64,000 nucleotides of DNA from assembly GCA_030490835.1 (NCBI GenBank), contig CM059977.1, forward strand, positions 23,727,335-23,791,334. Reading direction: 5' to 3'. The notes under the pieces are model-generated. The model made no database searches, was not told the DNA's origin, and saw only the letters and a list, made by a program, of their open reading frames with translations. The position numbers and the translations under genes are program-made. Below, one piece after another: positions 47,994 to 60,019 of the stretch. Position 1 is the stretch's first letter; every line of letters starts with the position of its first letter. Source of the stretch: Annona cherimola. Taxonomy: Eukaryota; Streptophyta; Magnoliopsida; Magnoliales; Annonaceae.

Positions 47994-48450
47994 AGATCTC
48001 CCTAGCTATCAAACGTTTTAAGAACGAAGGCAAGTGTCAAGCTTACACGTAATAATAGCTTCATCCTTCGAAATTTTCTTTTTATTTTATTCCCTTTCCT
48101 TCTCTCTTTTTCAGTTTTTCTAATATTTGGACTACAACGATTTCAAGATACATTCACTCACCTTGTGTCTCTGCAAATTCATCTACCCAACCGTACCAGG
48201 ATTTGGTAATTAAAAATCAAGATCTCCTTGGCTGTCAGAAGTTGTGAGAATAAGAGACAAGTGGCAAGCTTAAAAGTTAAAATAGCCTCATCCTTATTCC
48301 TTCATTTTTTTTTTTTCAAATTTTATTCTCGTTTCCTTCTCTCTTTTTATTTTTCTGATATTTCGGCAACGACGATTTCAAGATACCATATTCACTTACC
48401 TTCCGTGTTTGCAAATTCATGGACCCAACTGTATCTGGAGTTGGTAAAAC
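47994..48450 (+). repeat. 226-bp diverged tandem duplication, with a third relative downstream
   Basis: AGATCTCC...(A/G)GCTTA...CCTTCTCTCTTTTT...GATTTCAAGATAC...TGCAAATTCAT appears at 47994 and again at 48220. A weaker third relative is at about 49140-49345. No ORF links the copies. Confidence 0.6.
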
Positions 48451-48689
48451 TCAATCCTCAGCAAAGACTCATCATCATCATCATAAGTTATCTTCCACCT
48501 AGGTGGAAGATGACTACATGGATTCTGTTGCCTTATTTTTGACAATTTGAGACCAAGTATTTATTAATCTATCATATTTATAATCTTATTTAATTACTTC
48601 CATCTATATTTTTTTAGATTTTCCTCTCGTTCTTTAATATTATTTCCCGATTATATGCATCATATATGATGTATTTTTAAAGTTAATAT

Positions 48690-49005
48690 ACATTATTCAT
48701 TTTTTTTTACAATTAACTGTATTTTTTGTTTTTCATAAACATAATTTTTCTAAGTGTATTTAATTCATATACCAGGTCTTTTATTTTAAAATTTTTTATA
48801 TATTTATTTTTTAAAAAAAAAAAAATTTTTTAAGGGATAAAATGACTTAAATGCCTCTAAAATTGATAATTATTTTAAAATAAAAATAAATATGTAAAAG
48901 TATAATAAAATAGAAAATTTTGGTATATGAATTAAGTACACTTAGAAAATATATTTATGAAGAAAAATAAAAATAAAATAGAATGATATATTTTTACTTA
49001 AAATA
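48690..49005. mobile_element. Foldback MITE (common core)
   Basis: CTAAGTGTATTTAATTCATA then TACCAGGTC is mirrored by TTGGTATATGAATTAAGTAC then ACTTAGAAAA at 48918-48950. Confidence 0.5.
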
Positions 49006-49579
49006 TATTATAATGTATATAACCAAGCTCCTGTTAAAATCATCCTATACAATACCAATGAAAATTAATGGAAAAAAGGTGAATAATACTTGCGCTATGA
49101 AATGAGATTGAGTACTCATTAGAGACATCATTTCAAAATGTATTCATCTTTTCGCTTCCGTAGTTTTCAAAATTCTTCAACCCCAATTAATTGGGTCAAG
49201 TAATTACTCAGCGACATGTCTCAGCCTTCTGATTTTTCTTTTTACTTTTCTAATTTTTCAACATTTCAGGAGGATTTCAAGTTTTATATATACCTTGTGG
49301 TTTTTCTGTTTTCAAATTCATCGGCCAACTACCTGGAGAAAGTAAATCTAATTAATTCGACTTAACTGTGGAGGTACCACAAGTCTCTTCATCCCAAACG
49401 TTCAACGCATGCTTTGCAATTAATAAGCATGTTTGGCCATTAATTTTCGGTCTTAATCTTAAACAGGCATACAAAGTATGGTGAAGGATATGTGGTGGGG
49501 GAAATGAGACTATATGATAAATATGCAGTAACAAATAAACATAAAGTAACATAATACACAATAATCGTTCAAAGAATAT

Positions 49580-49930
49580 GAAACGTGATAAAAGATCTTG
49601 GCTGAGGTGAAACAGTCACAATCGAGGCCATAGACTTTGCCCAAAGACTCTTCCTTGTTCTGATACATCCCCAGCCTCTGCTCGCACTCAATCCCTTCCT
49701 TTAGATCAGTTACCTTTGTTAGTTTGGATAACGGAGTGTGATGTGAAAGGCGTGTGCATACCTGCAAAAGTTGCACGGGAACAAGTCCCAAAGATGGGAC
49801 CCGCTTGAGAAAAAGTAAGGAGTGGGGCTGGACTTTCCGAACCGCCCAAATCCAAATCCTCCCGACATCTACCTTTGGACTCCATCCGTTGACATTGGAT
49901 CAGTCCTCAATGATGTCCTGGAATTACTCA
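49580..49930 (-). other. Possible unrecognised minus-strand exon(s)
   Basis: After a TTTTGCAG acceptor, about 49762-49590 is open on the minus strand (CTRLSHHTPLSKLTKVTDLK, then EGIECEQRLGMYQNKEESLG). Upstream, about 49936-49870 is open (IHDLSNSRTSLRTDPMSTDG) and ends at a GTAGAT donor. The composition is protein-like, but I do not recognise the family, so this may be chance. Confidence 0.2.
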
Positions 49931-50029
49931 GATCATGAATAACAATCCACCACCAAAAAGATAATTTTTCTCCGTAGCCTAATTTATCAGCTATTCAAAA
50001 GTGGACCCCACTAATTGTCTGCCCCTGTC

Positions 50030-50490
50030 CGATTGGCAGCCAATTGCATGCCATGCAGCGATGCCCGGACAGCTAAGGGTGGCTGAGCATATGTATGCAA
50101 ATCGTACTTTCGGTTGAGTTAGTGCCATCATGCTACGTAAGCCTGACGTATAACCATGCAACGTTTGCACCAGGAATTTGGGCGTCCAAACTTCATCCTA
50201 TCGACGCGTGGAGACACGCAACGGCTCCGTTAGCTAGAAGGGAGGTAGAGGACATAAGGGCTGTCTGGCCGCGTCGCGTGGCGGCTGGATCTCCGTTATA
50301 TCCGTGTCGCCGCTCTCCTCCTGATCACGCTGGCGGCCTGCGCAGCGAAAGCGCGGTTGAACTGCTGGAGTCGTTGAACCATTGGCGCTGGGCAATTGAA
50401 CCGCAACCTATCCGTCCGATCATTTTGACTTTGTATAATCCGAGTGCTGCTGATTCCAGTTCTAAAATCATTCAAAAAACTTGAATGATT
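50030..50490. other. GC-richer patch without a recognised gene
   Basis: A 129-codon plus-strand ORF (50095-50484) runs through GC-rich DNA (TGGCCGCGTCGCGTGGCGG). It has no domain that I recognise. Confidence 0.25.
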
Positions 50491-50494
50491 CATC

Positions 50495-51050
50495 GCAGCC
50501 TTCTTAGTTATTCTTGATTTTTAAATTTAAAATATATTTCTAAAATCTAAACCATTGATCATGTTTAATACATCTTTTTTTATCCTATGACTAAAAATAA
50601 TTTTCATTAAAATTTTATATTATGTAAAAATTGTATTTTTTAAGAGTGCATATATAGCAACTAAAATTTTAAAAATATATAATATAAATATACTACATAA
50701 ATTTTTTTAATGTATAGTTTGAGTAGAGCCTCTATGCTTACTCGTCCTTTTTTCTAATTTTCAAATATTTTTTAAAAAATTAAGTTATTTATCATTTTTA
50801 TCTATGTATATTTTATTTATAATTCCAAAGGCTGTGTACATTAAATTTTTTATATACTACATTTATGTTATACATTTTCTCAAAAAATACTTTTTTAAAA
50901 AATATAAGTTTTCGATGAAAATTATTTTTGATAGCATGATATAAGAAGATGTATTAAATATGATCAATAATTTAGATTTTAAAATATATATTTAAAATTT
51001 AAAAATCAAGAGTAAGTATGAAAGCTTCCATGAAAATCTCTACGCTCACT
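50495..51050. mobile_element. Long foldback element
   Basis: The left arm TCTTGATTTTTAAATTTAAA ... TTGATCATGTTTAATACATC is mirrored at 50945-51015 (GATGTATTAAATATGATCAA). About 550 bp, no ORF. Confidence 0.55.
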
Positions 51051-51889
51051 TTATTTTTCCTTTTCAAGACAATTTTTCAATACACTTTTTATTTTCCCAT
51101 GTAATCTTTTACATTTTTAATACCGTTTTTCTCATTCTCAATATACTTAAGTACATTTTCATCTCATTCGTCTATCCGATTCAAGTCCCTTGTACACAAA
51201 AGAATAGCATTTACGTTTTTAATACCGTTTTTTTAATTTAAAAAAAAAAAAAGAGGTACAGCCGGATGAATGTGACATTACAAATTGGACGTGTAACTAA
51301 TGATTTCGTGCTCTATATTGATTGCTTCTCTTCTATTCTAAATAACAGCCCAACTACTAATGAATGCAGCCATTCATGGAGAATTATCCAGGAACTTGAG
51401 TTGCATTTGACAAAACAGGTCGACTGTACGAAAAGATAAAAGTTGTCCATTGAATTTACCATTTATAAGTCATTTTCCAAATCCAAATATCATTTATAAC
51501 AAAACTTCCGATTATTCTCACTCAACTCCCGCGCATATTTAGGCTTTGTTTGGCCAAGCTATTGGTTGGGAGTTGGGGATAAAGCAGTTCCTGTCTCCGA
51601 GCTTTACTAAAAGCTAGTTTTTTATGATAAAATCTTTTTTGCATGAATTTTCAAAATTTTTAAGTTTTACTTCTAATGAGGTATTGTTATGCAGAGCTTT
51701 CCAGATATAAAAGTAATTTTTCCCAAAATACAGTCTTGCAAAACACAAACTATATGTAAAGATGTTATGACTTTTTTTTTATCACTGACATGGATAGAAT
51801 ATTGGAGGAGTTTCTAAGAATGCATTTACCATTGAAGAGATGTTATTAATTGTGATTTTTAAATACGGCTCAGCTTGGATTCAGATTAT
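51051..51889. other. Intergenic DNA, nothing recognised
   Basis: It starts with a repeat shared with 38195-38360 (TTTTTAATACCGTTTTTCTC) and contains no recognisable gene. Confidence 0.3.
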
Positions 51890-52370
51890 ATTAGAAGCAA
51901 TTTTATGTAACATCTTCAATTTTTAAGATATTGATGCAAAATCTAATTCATTCATTACATTTAACATTACTTGTTTAGCTAAAAGACCGAATTTTATCCA
52001 AATCAAATATATACATCGGCCACTTTTGCTCAAAAATAGATATATTCCTGTGTAAATTTTAAAAAATGATTAAACCCATTTTCATATGTATTAAGATATA
52101 ATAATATTTATAGATTCATTTTTGTATAGTAGTAAATTTATATTGTTTAGATGTTAAAAATTAAAATTTAATATTAAATCATTTTATGAAATTGATTTTA
52201 CAGTTTGTAGATGGAGTCATTTACAATAAAACTAAATTAATTAAAGAGTTTTTATAATAATATAAATTATGCTAAATATAATAAATGAAATAAATTTTTT
52301 TATCAACTATCAAGATATTAAAAATAAAAAATATTACATAAAAGAAAAGTTTCACACATGCAGAAACCTT
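51890..52370. repeat. Family C repeat
   Basis: It has TCTAATTCATTCATTACATT...TTATCCAAATCAAATATATA and, in the second half, the inverted counterpart of family D sequence (TTTACAGTTTGTAGATGGAG). No ORF. Confidence 0.4.
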
Positions 52371-53452
52371 TAACTACCCTTTATAAAACTCTTATCTATC
52401 GTAAATCTTTGGGTGTTTAAAACATGAAAAATTTTCAACTGCCACCAATTGAGTTAGGGACCTTTGTTTAAATTTAGACACAATCATAAAAGTACTTTGG
52501 TGTTTGTTTGGAGCCAGACCTCCTTCGATTGATTTGGTGAGACACTATCGCTTCGCATGCATATGGTGCTGCAAAATTTTCAATGCTCTGGGGATAACAA
52601 GTGATTTATTCTTCTATATCCTAAAATGAATGATTATACTTAACTTTGGTATACCTGGTATATTTAACCCATTTTTATTTATTTAAAATTTATATAAAAT
52701 TATAAACTTAAGTATATTTAACATATATATCAAAAATTTTCATTTTTAGAAATTTGTTAACATTTTTTTATTTTCAAAAAAAAAAAATTTGCACCCGAGT
52801 GCACAATATTAGAATCCTTATTTTATTACATTAATTCAAATAAGGTATTTGTCATAGATTATAATTAAATGTTTAATTTAACCAATTAATATTTGAAACT
52901 CTTCCTTTCCATGTCTCATATAAATAGTTTCATATCATTTGTTTATTTGTTTTAACAGATCATTTATTTATTTGTCTTTATATATATTTAATCAGATATA
53001 TAGGTTAGCAAAAAATACTATGCAACCATAAGCTTTTTGAAATTAACTTTTGAAATATTATGTTTTGTACAAGTTACTATTGAGAATTTTGAAATTTCGA
53101 CTACATAACTAATATTAATACAATGTTTGGCTTGAACTAAATCAAAATTCTCATCATATCATATTCGAAATTAAGAAAATGTTTATCATGAAACGGGTTT
53201 CATTGAAGAATTATTTAAATTATTATAATGTTCTCAATAAATCATCATTTTAGATAATCATCAAATTAATTTACTAATTTTTAATACGTTATAGTTAGGG
53301 TATGTTTGTCGATATAAAAAATTGTTAAATTTAAAATTTTTCACTTTTCACAATTAACTTATTTTTTAATTATTCATTGTCATCTTCTTGTACAATTGTC
53401 TTGCTTTTAATTATTTTTTCACAAATATTTATAAAATATTATAGCTATTTTA
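52371..53452. other. AT-rich intergenic DNA with MITE remnants
   Basis: A half foldback with TTGCACCCGAGTGCACAA lies near 52670-52810. Tourist-like interior sequence is seen at about 53300-53440. Confidence 0.3.
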
Positions 53453-53743
53453 GGGTGTGTTTGTTTAGGGCAAAAAAATGTCAACTAAAACCTTTCAATC
53501 TAAAACTTTTCACTTTCCATAATTACTCTATTTTTTAATTATTTTTTCACATTTTTCTATACAAACTACCCTACTTTTCAATCATTTCTACACAACTACC
53601 CATACAACTAACCTATATATTTTAACTTTATTCTCTTTACTCCTCATTATTACTCCTATTATATCACATGACTTTCTATTGATTTGACAACTTCTTCTTA
53701 AGAAACTTTTCATCAAAAGTTTTACCTCCAACCAAACACACCC
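53453..53743 (+). mobile_element. Tourist-like MITE with TTA target duplication
   Basis: The 291-bp element starts GGGTGTGTTTG and ends CAAACACACCC. It is flanked by TTA on both sides (53450-53452 and 53744-53746). A 3-bp TTA/TAA duplication with GGG..TGTTTG ends defines PIF/Harbinger-derived Tourist MITEs. This is the best-preserved of at least six relatives in the window. Confidence 0.8.
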
Positions 53744-54213
53744 TTAGTTTTATTCTTTTTACTTATGATCATTACCTCCTTCATATCACATCATTTTTTC
53801 AATTTTCAAAAGTTTTTCATAATTTTTTTCTATTTAGAATATTATTTTATCTTTTTGTAATTTATTATTTTCCCACTCCTTAGGAGAAAAATGAAAAACT
53901 ACCATGGTAGGAAGATCAAAAGCGTTTTCATTGGATGGTTTATAACCTTATGTTTCTAGAGAAAAATGAGGAAGATGTATCGTCCACGGTCCACCCCACT
54001 CAGCCAAGCCGGTAAACCAACTCAACTCGCACATGGGCAGAGGGCAGACACGTAATTTAAGTAAAAGTCAAAGCACCCGAATCCATTCCACGGGTCAAAC
54101 TGAGTTCTTAGACGGCAGCAATACGCGCTACCACGTCCGTCGCAATGTGGCGTGTTGTAGTCTCCTACGCAGCAACAGGAGTCGACCAATGGCGGGTTTC
54201 TTGTTTGACATTT

Positions 54214-54932
54214 GCATTTTAGGGTGTTGATCAGGTGCACCTGGGAGCGCATACACTTTTTTTTATTATTTTTTTCTAAAAATTTTTCATGAACTTATTA
54301 ATCTAAGTATGTTTAACATATGTATTAATTTTTACAATTTTTGAAGATTTTTAAATATTTATTTTGGATTTTTAAAAATCAGTATCATTTTAGTAATTTA
54401 AAAATTGATCTACATATTAGAGGAGTGATTCTATTAGCCCGGGCTAAGTAAATGGCCCACTTAGCCCACCTCAAAAAATCTATTTAAAACAACTTTTTTT
54501 GTTTTTTTCTTTATACACTTATTTATCTAAGTGTATTTAACATATAGACCAAGTTTTACCATTTTTGGAAATGTGCATATATTTTTTTTAGATTTTTGAA
54601 AATAAGGGTATTTTAAATGCATATATACACATAGATGTTTGAAAATCTCAAAAAAATAGATAAACATATTCAAAAATGGTAAAACTTGATCTATATGTTA
54701 AATACACTTAGATAAACAAGTACATGAAAAAAAAAGTAAAAAAAATTATTATAAATAGGTTTTTTAAGGTGGGCTAAGTGGGCCATTTACTTAGCCCGGG
54801 CTAATAGAATCACTCATCTACATATTAAATATAATTAGATTAACATTTGTGTAAGAAAATTTTGAAAAAGAATAAAAAAATATGTATAAGTTCAATGCTC
54901 ACGGGTACACCTGATTAGCACCCGCATTTTAG
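54214..54932. mobile_element. Outer foldback MITE with 9-bp target duplication, split by another element
   Basis: GCATTTTAG lies at 54214-54222 and 54924-54932. Between them the termini GGTGTTGATCAGGTGCACC and (reverse) GGGTGCTAATCAGGTGTACC are inverted repeats. Without the inner insertion the element is about 293 bp. The 9-bp duplication fits the Mutator-like type. Confidence 0.75.
54408..54827. mobile_element. Inner foldback MITE inserted in the 54223-54923 element
   Basis: GAGTGATTCTATTAGCCCGG at the left and its mirror CCGGGCTAATAGAATCACTC at the right are perfect inverted ends continuing into GCTAAGTAAATGGCCCACTT. ATCTACATATTA is duplicated on either side (54408-54419, 54816-54827); 10-12 bp of it is the target duplication. 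Removing one copy and the element restores the outer element's arm. Confidence 0.8.
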
Positions 54933-54944
54933 ACCATGAAAGTT

Positions 54945-55255
54945 TTGGTTCCTTTGTATTTTAAACTCTAACTCAAAGCAACATTAAAAATCACCATTAA
55001 TCCATGCAAAATGACATAATACCCTCTAATGTTTAAAAAAAGAAATATTTTTTACATTTTAAATTTAACTACTAGGCTTTCTTTATTTCATTATTAGAGG
55101 TTTTAATAACATTCTCACCTTTAATACAGATATACGTATTTTTTAAAAAAATATTAAAGAGTATTTGTGTCATTTTGCGTAAAATAATAATAGTTTTTAA
55201 CGCCATTATGAGTTAGAATTTAAAATGCAACAAAACCAAAATTTTGAGTTTAAAA
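54945..55255. mobile_element. Foldback element
   Basis: TTGTATTTTAAACTCTAACT and GCAAAATGACATAATACCCT in the left arm are mirrored by AGTTAGAATTTAAAATGCAA and AGTATTTGTGTCATTTTGCG in the right arm. Confidence 0.5.
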
Positions 55256-56160
55256 TTCAAACGGCCAAGCTTCAGAGATTAAAATACAAATAGATAAATT
55301 TAAAGAGTTGAAAATGCAAAATATCCACCAATGGCTCGATTTTGAAATTTTACTACCCACACCGTCCATTCCATCAACAGAAGATAACTACGACGCTCCT
55401 AGTTATAAAGCCGAACCAGAACGCTTCGATTATTTGACGATAAAAAATTTACACTTTAACCGTACTTATCACAAGTAAAATTTATCACGCTAATTTCCAA
55501 TTAAAAATATGTAATTTTACACTTATATTTAATGTGATATTATTGATAAACATCTTAACCGTTTAGGTTACTAAGATAGATGAAAATTTGAAATAATAAA
55601 ATGATTTCGTATCTGACACAATACGGTGACGTAATTTCTGTAGAAGTTTCCGTACCTTGCCTTCCTCCTGGAACCCTGCAGCGCGTGTGAAGTGTAAACG
55701 CTCGGTGGAAGCTCCGGCTCGGACCGTCGCAAGCAATCATGAAAGGAAAGACCGCGATTCTCGCGCATGAGTTCCTGCTAACATTGATAGAGATTCGCGA
55801 AAGAAATATTTCAGTATCAAGTACTTTAATCAAATGAAATCAATTATTATTTATTAAATTAAAATATTATATTACTCCCCAAATTAAACATTCTAATTTT
55901 AAATTGGTTATTTCAATATATGGAAAAAATACATAATATGTAAATATAATCAAAATTTTAAGTAGTTTTTTTCATTATTTATTGCACGTGTCCTTGATTA
56001 TATCATAATCTTGGGAAACGACCACTTCCAATCCTTTTGTCACGCGAATCGCTGCCTCGGTTCGAAACTCCCGAATCTTCGACTCTGCGTCTCTGCCTAC
56101 ATTTACCAAACGCCGCACTTGGGCACTTTTCTTCTCTCGCACGCAACGGAGAATCGCGGG
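55256..56160. other. Intergenic DNA upstream of the JINGUBANG-like gene
   Basis: AT-rich except for 55600-55800. No gene recognised; the minus ORFs here have no domain. Confidence 0.35.
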
Positions 56161-56164
56161 CGTC

Positions 56165-56218
56165 CACGTGGCACAATCCCATAGCTCCTCCTGGCCGTAC
56201 GGCCTCGCCTTTATATAC
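56165..56218 (+). promoter_or_regulatory. G-box and TATA box of the JINGUBANG-like gene
   Basis: CACGTG (56165-56170, in the context CCACGTGGC, an ABRE/G-box) lies about 40 bp upstream of a TATA box TTTATATAC (about 56210-56218). A CT-rich leader of ~150 bp follows, then the ATG at 56386. The G-box suggests bZIP/bHLH (ABA- or light-type) control; that is inference. Confidence 0.65.
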
Positions 56219-56385
56219 GAGCCCCTCGCTTCCTTCTTCGTTCGTTCGATTCATTTCTCAATTTTCTTAAGAGGCTTTCGGCTTTCGGCTTTCGGCTTCC
56301 TTTGCATCTGGATTTCCTTCTCTCTCAGCCTTTTTTTTTTCCCCCTATTCCATTCTTGCCCCTGGCGCATGCTCACGGAACAACA

Positions 56386-57672
56386 ATGAGGGAGTCCAAA
56401 CGCGACGGCAGAACCGGCACAAAATTCTCCGCCCTCCTCCAATCCGACCCGTTCATTCCCTCCTCCCCGCCCAGCTGCGGCTCAGACCTCTCCGCAGCAG
56501 CGCACTCCTCACGCAGCCCGATGATCTCCGCTTCTTCTTCCCCTTATATCATGTCCCCCTACTCCAAGTCTCCCTGGTCGAGGTCGTCGCCAGTGGTAAT
56601 CCCCATCGCCGACGACGTCTTCAATGGCCCAATCGGCTCGTTGGTGAGGGAGGAGGGCCACGTATACTCCCTCGCCGCCGTCGGAGACCTGCTCTACACA
56701 GGCTCCGAGAGCAAGAACATCCGCGTGTGGCGGAAGCAGCAGGAGTTCGGCGGATTCAAGTCCAGCAGCGGCCTCGTGAAGGCGATCGTGGTGGCCGACG
56801 ACGGGAAGATCTTCACTGGGCACCAGGACGGGAAAATCCGCGTGTGGAAGTCGTCCGGAAGCGTCCACAAGCGGACCGGGACTCTGCCAAAGATGAAAGA
56901 CCTGCTCAAGAGTTCCATCAATCCGAACAACTACGTGGAGGTCCGGCGGCGCCGGACGTCGATATGGATCCGGCATTTCGATGCCGTGTCGTGCCTGAGC
57001 TTAGACCAGGAGCATGGGGTCTTGTATTCGGGTTCCTGGGACAAGACCTTGAAGGTCTGGCGGATCGGCGACTCCAAGTGCCTGGAGTCGGTGACCGCGC
57101 ACGACGACGCCATTAACGCAGTGGCCGTCGGCTTCGACAGGCTGGTGTTCACCGGCTCCGCCGACGGCACGGTGAAGGCCTGGAAGCAGGAGTTCGAAGG
57201 GAAGCGGCTCAAGCATTCAGCCGCGCAGACGCTGCTGACGCAGGACTGCGCCGTGACGGCATTGGCGGTGAACGCGGCGGACCGTATCGTGTACGCCGGC
57301 ACGTCGGACGGGCTGGTGAACTACTGGGAGCAACAGAAGATGCTGTCGCACGGCGGAGTGCTGCGGGGCCACAAGCTGGCCGTGCTGTGCCTGGCGGCTG
57401 CCGGGAGCCTGGTGTTCAGCGGCTCCGCGGACAAGACGATCTGCGTGTGGCGACGGGACGCAGCGTCGCACACTTGGCTGACGGTGCTGAGCGGCCACCT
57501 GGGGCCGGTGAAATGCCTGGCCTTGGAGAAGGACGAGGAGGAGGATGGGCGGTGGACGGTGTACAGTGGCAGCCTCGACAGATCGGTGAAGGTGTGGAAG
57601 GTGGCGGAGCAGCAGAGCCCGGCCATGAGCCTCCTCTCGCCGGAGCCTGTGGGCCAGAGGACTAGATACTGA
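56386..57672 (+). CDS. JINGUBANG-like seven-bladed WD40 protein
   Basis: Single uninterrupted exon of 428 codons; GC-rich against AT-rich flanks. The start is the first in-frame ATG ([20 protein letters not shown]). The open frame extends 28 codons further up, but only through a TTG and the CT-rich leader. A Ser/Pro-rich N terminus of ~80 residues is followed by seven WD repeats: [72 protein letters not shown] and [12 protein letters not shown]. The segment [20 protein letters not shown] between blades 2 and 3 is typical of plant JINGUBANG proteins. In Arabidopsis, JGB is a cytoplasmic scaffold that restrains pollen germination through jasmonate synthesis. Which paralogue this is cannot be said. 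No lesion seen. Confidence 0.92.
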   Translation: MRESKRDGRTGTKFSALLQSDPFIPSSPPSCGSDLSAAAHSSRSPMISASSSPYIMSPYSKSPWSRSSPVVIPIADDVFNGPIGSLVREEGHVYSLAAVGDLLYTGSESKNIRVWRKQQEFGGFKSSSGLVKAIVVADDGKIFTGHQDGKIRVWKSSGSVHKRTGTLPKMKDLLKSSINPNNYVEVRRRRTSIWIRHFDAVSCLSLDQEHGVLYSGSWDKTLKVWRIGDSKCLESVTAHDDAINAVAVGFDRLVFTGSADGTVKAWKQEFEGKRLKHSAAQTLLTQDCAVTALAVNAADRIVYAGTSDGLVNYWEQQKMLSHGGVLRGHKLAVLCLAAAGSLVFSGSADKTICVWRRDAASHTWLTVLSGHLGPVKCLALEKDEEEDGRWTVYSGSLDRSVKVWKVAEQQSPAMSLLSPEPVGQRTRY

Positions 57673-60015
57673 GTGCACACGTGTTTAGATGTGATATTCC
57701 ACGTGTTGATTCTGGGAATGCAGGTGGGCCCCAAAATTTTGTAAATACGTCTGATGCAAATGTGGTGGGGGAGGGATGAAAGGGCGGGTAAGATTAAGGT
57801 TCTTAATTACCATAAGGTTCTTAAAGACGCAAAGCCCTGCGAAAGGCGAGAGCCTTTTGCTTAATTTTCTATAAAAGCGGGTAATGCTATGTACAGAAAT
57901 TTTCAATGCAAGGCCTAGTTGGTCTTTGGACATGGCTGAAAACTGAAAATCAGCACTTATTTGGGTTACAGTAGTTGCGCTCATGCTTTTCATCTCTGAC
58001 GGATGGCTGATGATCATCGAGAGATTAATACATCTTTGGATATTTTATTATTTTATTTTATAATCTGCCTGAAGGATCCTTTGGTTGGAGCTTGTAAATC
58101 TGACAAGGCTCATTAAGAAATCATTATATATATATATATATTGATTTATTGAAAAAATTTTGGTTCATTTAAAAATGAGCCTTGTAGTGGTGGCTAATTT
58201 TCTTTTATTTGTTCACCATAGAATCATTATATCAAGTGCACCATGTAATATCGCTGCAAAAAAAAGAAAAAAAAAATTGTTTTAAGATGAGATCTATTAC
58301 AAAAGGACATTGGTAGCTATCTCGTACAAATTATAAACAAGGGGGAAAATATTTATTAGTGAAGAGAAAAATCGTTGTGACGAAGTAGATAATTATCGAA
58401 AATAAAACTGGAAAGCGATGATGGAAAATGCGTGGCGAATATGAAAAATCTAATGGTATTTTGATCTACCTTGTGCATTTGGGTGTTATCCGTTTGGGTT
58501 TCCTCCAAACCTATTAAATTTTTTCCTTAAACAATAAAAATGTTCCTACAAGCATGCTAGCGAAAGGTACACACTATGCAAGTTCGTTCGCAAAAAAATT
58601 CTATATAATATATGCAAATAATAAAATATTAATAATTAATTAAATGAAAATGTGTAAATAAAATTTTTTGACTTATATTAAATCTAATAACTAAGACATG
58701 AATATAATTTTTAATTTCTTATATGTATATATATTTTATGAAATAGAAAATATAAGAAACTATCCTAAAATGTAATTTTTATTTTTAGAAAGAACACTAA
58801 ATGGATTTCATTTTTTTAGTTTTACAAGTTCTTACTATACGAATATTATGTGCAATTGAAAATACAATAAAATGACTAAGTATATTTTTGTTTTTAAAAA
58901 TTAAAACATTATTCAAATTTTTAGGAATGTTTAAAAATAGAAATATTTTTATGAATTTTCTTGCATTTTTATAATATTTTTAGAAAATTATGTTTAACAT
59001 TATTTCTAGCAGGAATTTGCAAAGTCTAAAGATGTGAAATAATCTATTTAATTTAAATATATTTATAAAAATAAAAATTTTACATTTTCTTATGTTTTCA
59101 ATCATATACAATTATATTTATATATAAGAAAAATGAAAAATATATTCACACATTAACTATCAGAATTGTTATATAAGAAAAATTATAGAAATACATTTAT
59201 AATATCGCTAAAAGTACTTAGATATGCATGCAAAATTACCTAGTCGCCACAGCGAAATGTACTTTTTGCAAACATAATAGTAGCCAATATAATCCGAGCA
59301 TTAACAAGCTAAGATAATAAATATTAGTTGCCAATATCGTTTTAGTTAATGAAAATTGTTGCCATGAGTATATAATAACTCTAAAATACAAAGTGAATAT
59401 ACAAAAAGAAACAACCCCCAGCTAGCTAGCTAGCTAGCGAAGAGCTCCAAAACGAAATGAGTAATATTATAGGATATTGTGCAAATGCTGGAATTTAACT
59501 TTTTATACATGCATACTATGGATGGAATGAGTACTTGTGCATGCTTGTGTAACGAAGCTTTTTAGTTCTGTATATATTGTAGCACAGATGTTTGGTTGGT
59601 GTACGAAGTTGACAGATGCACGTATTTGGAAGGTTTTGGTTGGTGTTTAAAAAATATACATGCATATGCTACACATGGCCTATTTATCAAAAAATAATTG
59701 TCTTACTAGGTTTTTTTTTTTGACTTACATTGGAAGAAAATTGACGTGTTATATTCGATCCATACATGAACCTCGTTAGACATACGTAAGTTATGGATCA
59801 TTCAACGTCCCCCACGGTTCAGACTCCATCATTTTTATTATTATTTTTTTATTTTGGAAGAAACGGACTCCATCACTTTTAGTTAGCCTCATGTTTGCCT
59901 CACCAGAAAGGCTAAAATACGAAAGAAAGCCAAAAAAAAAAAAAAAACAGCAGCCTTTTTAACGGGTTTTGGTCATTTTCGTGCCTGCCCTAATGAAGTG
60001 ATTTCATACTAGTCT
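57673..60015. other. 3' flank of the JINGUBANG-like gene and AT-rich intergenic DNA
   Basis: A (TA)n tract lies at about 58123-58141 and an (AGCT)n tract at 59421-59438. No further gene recognised. Confidence 0.4.
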
Positions 60016-60019
60016 AAAA

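Noticed and set aside
56302..56385. 28-codon N-terminal extension of the JINGUBANG-like protein
   Set aside because: It starts at TTG, not ATG, and translates the CT-rich leader; the first in-frame ATG is 56386.
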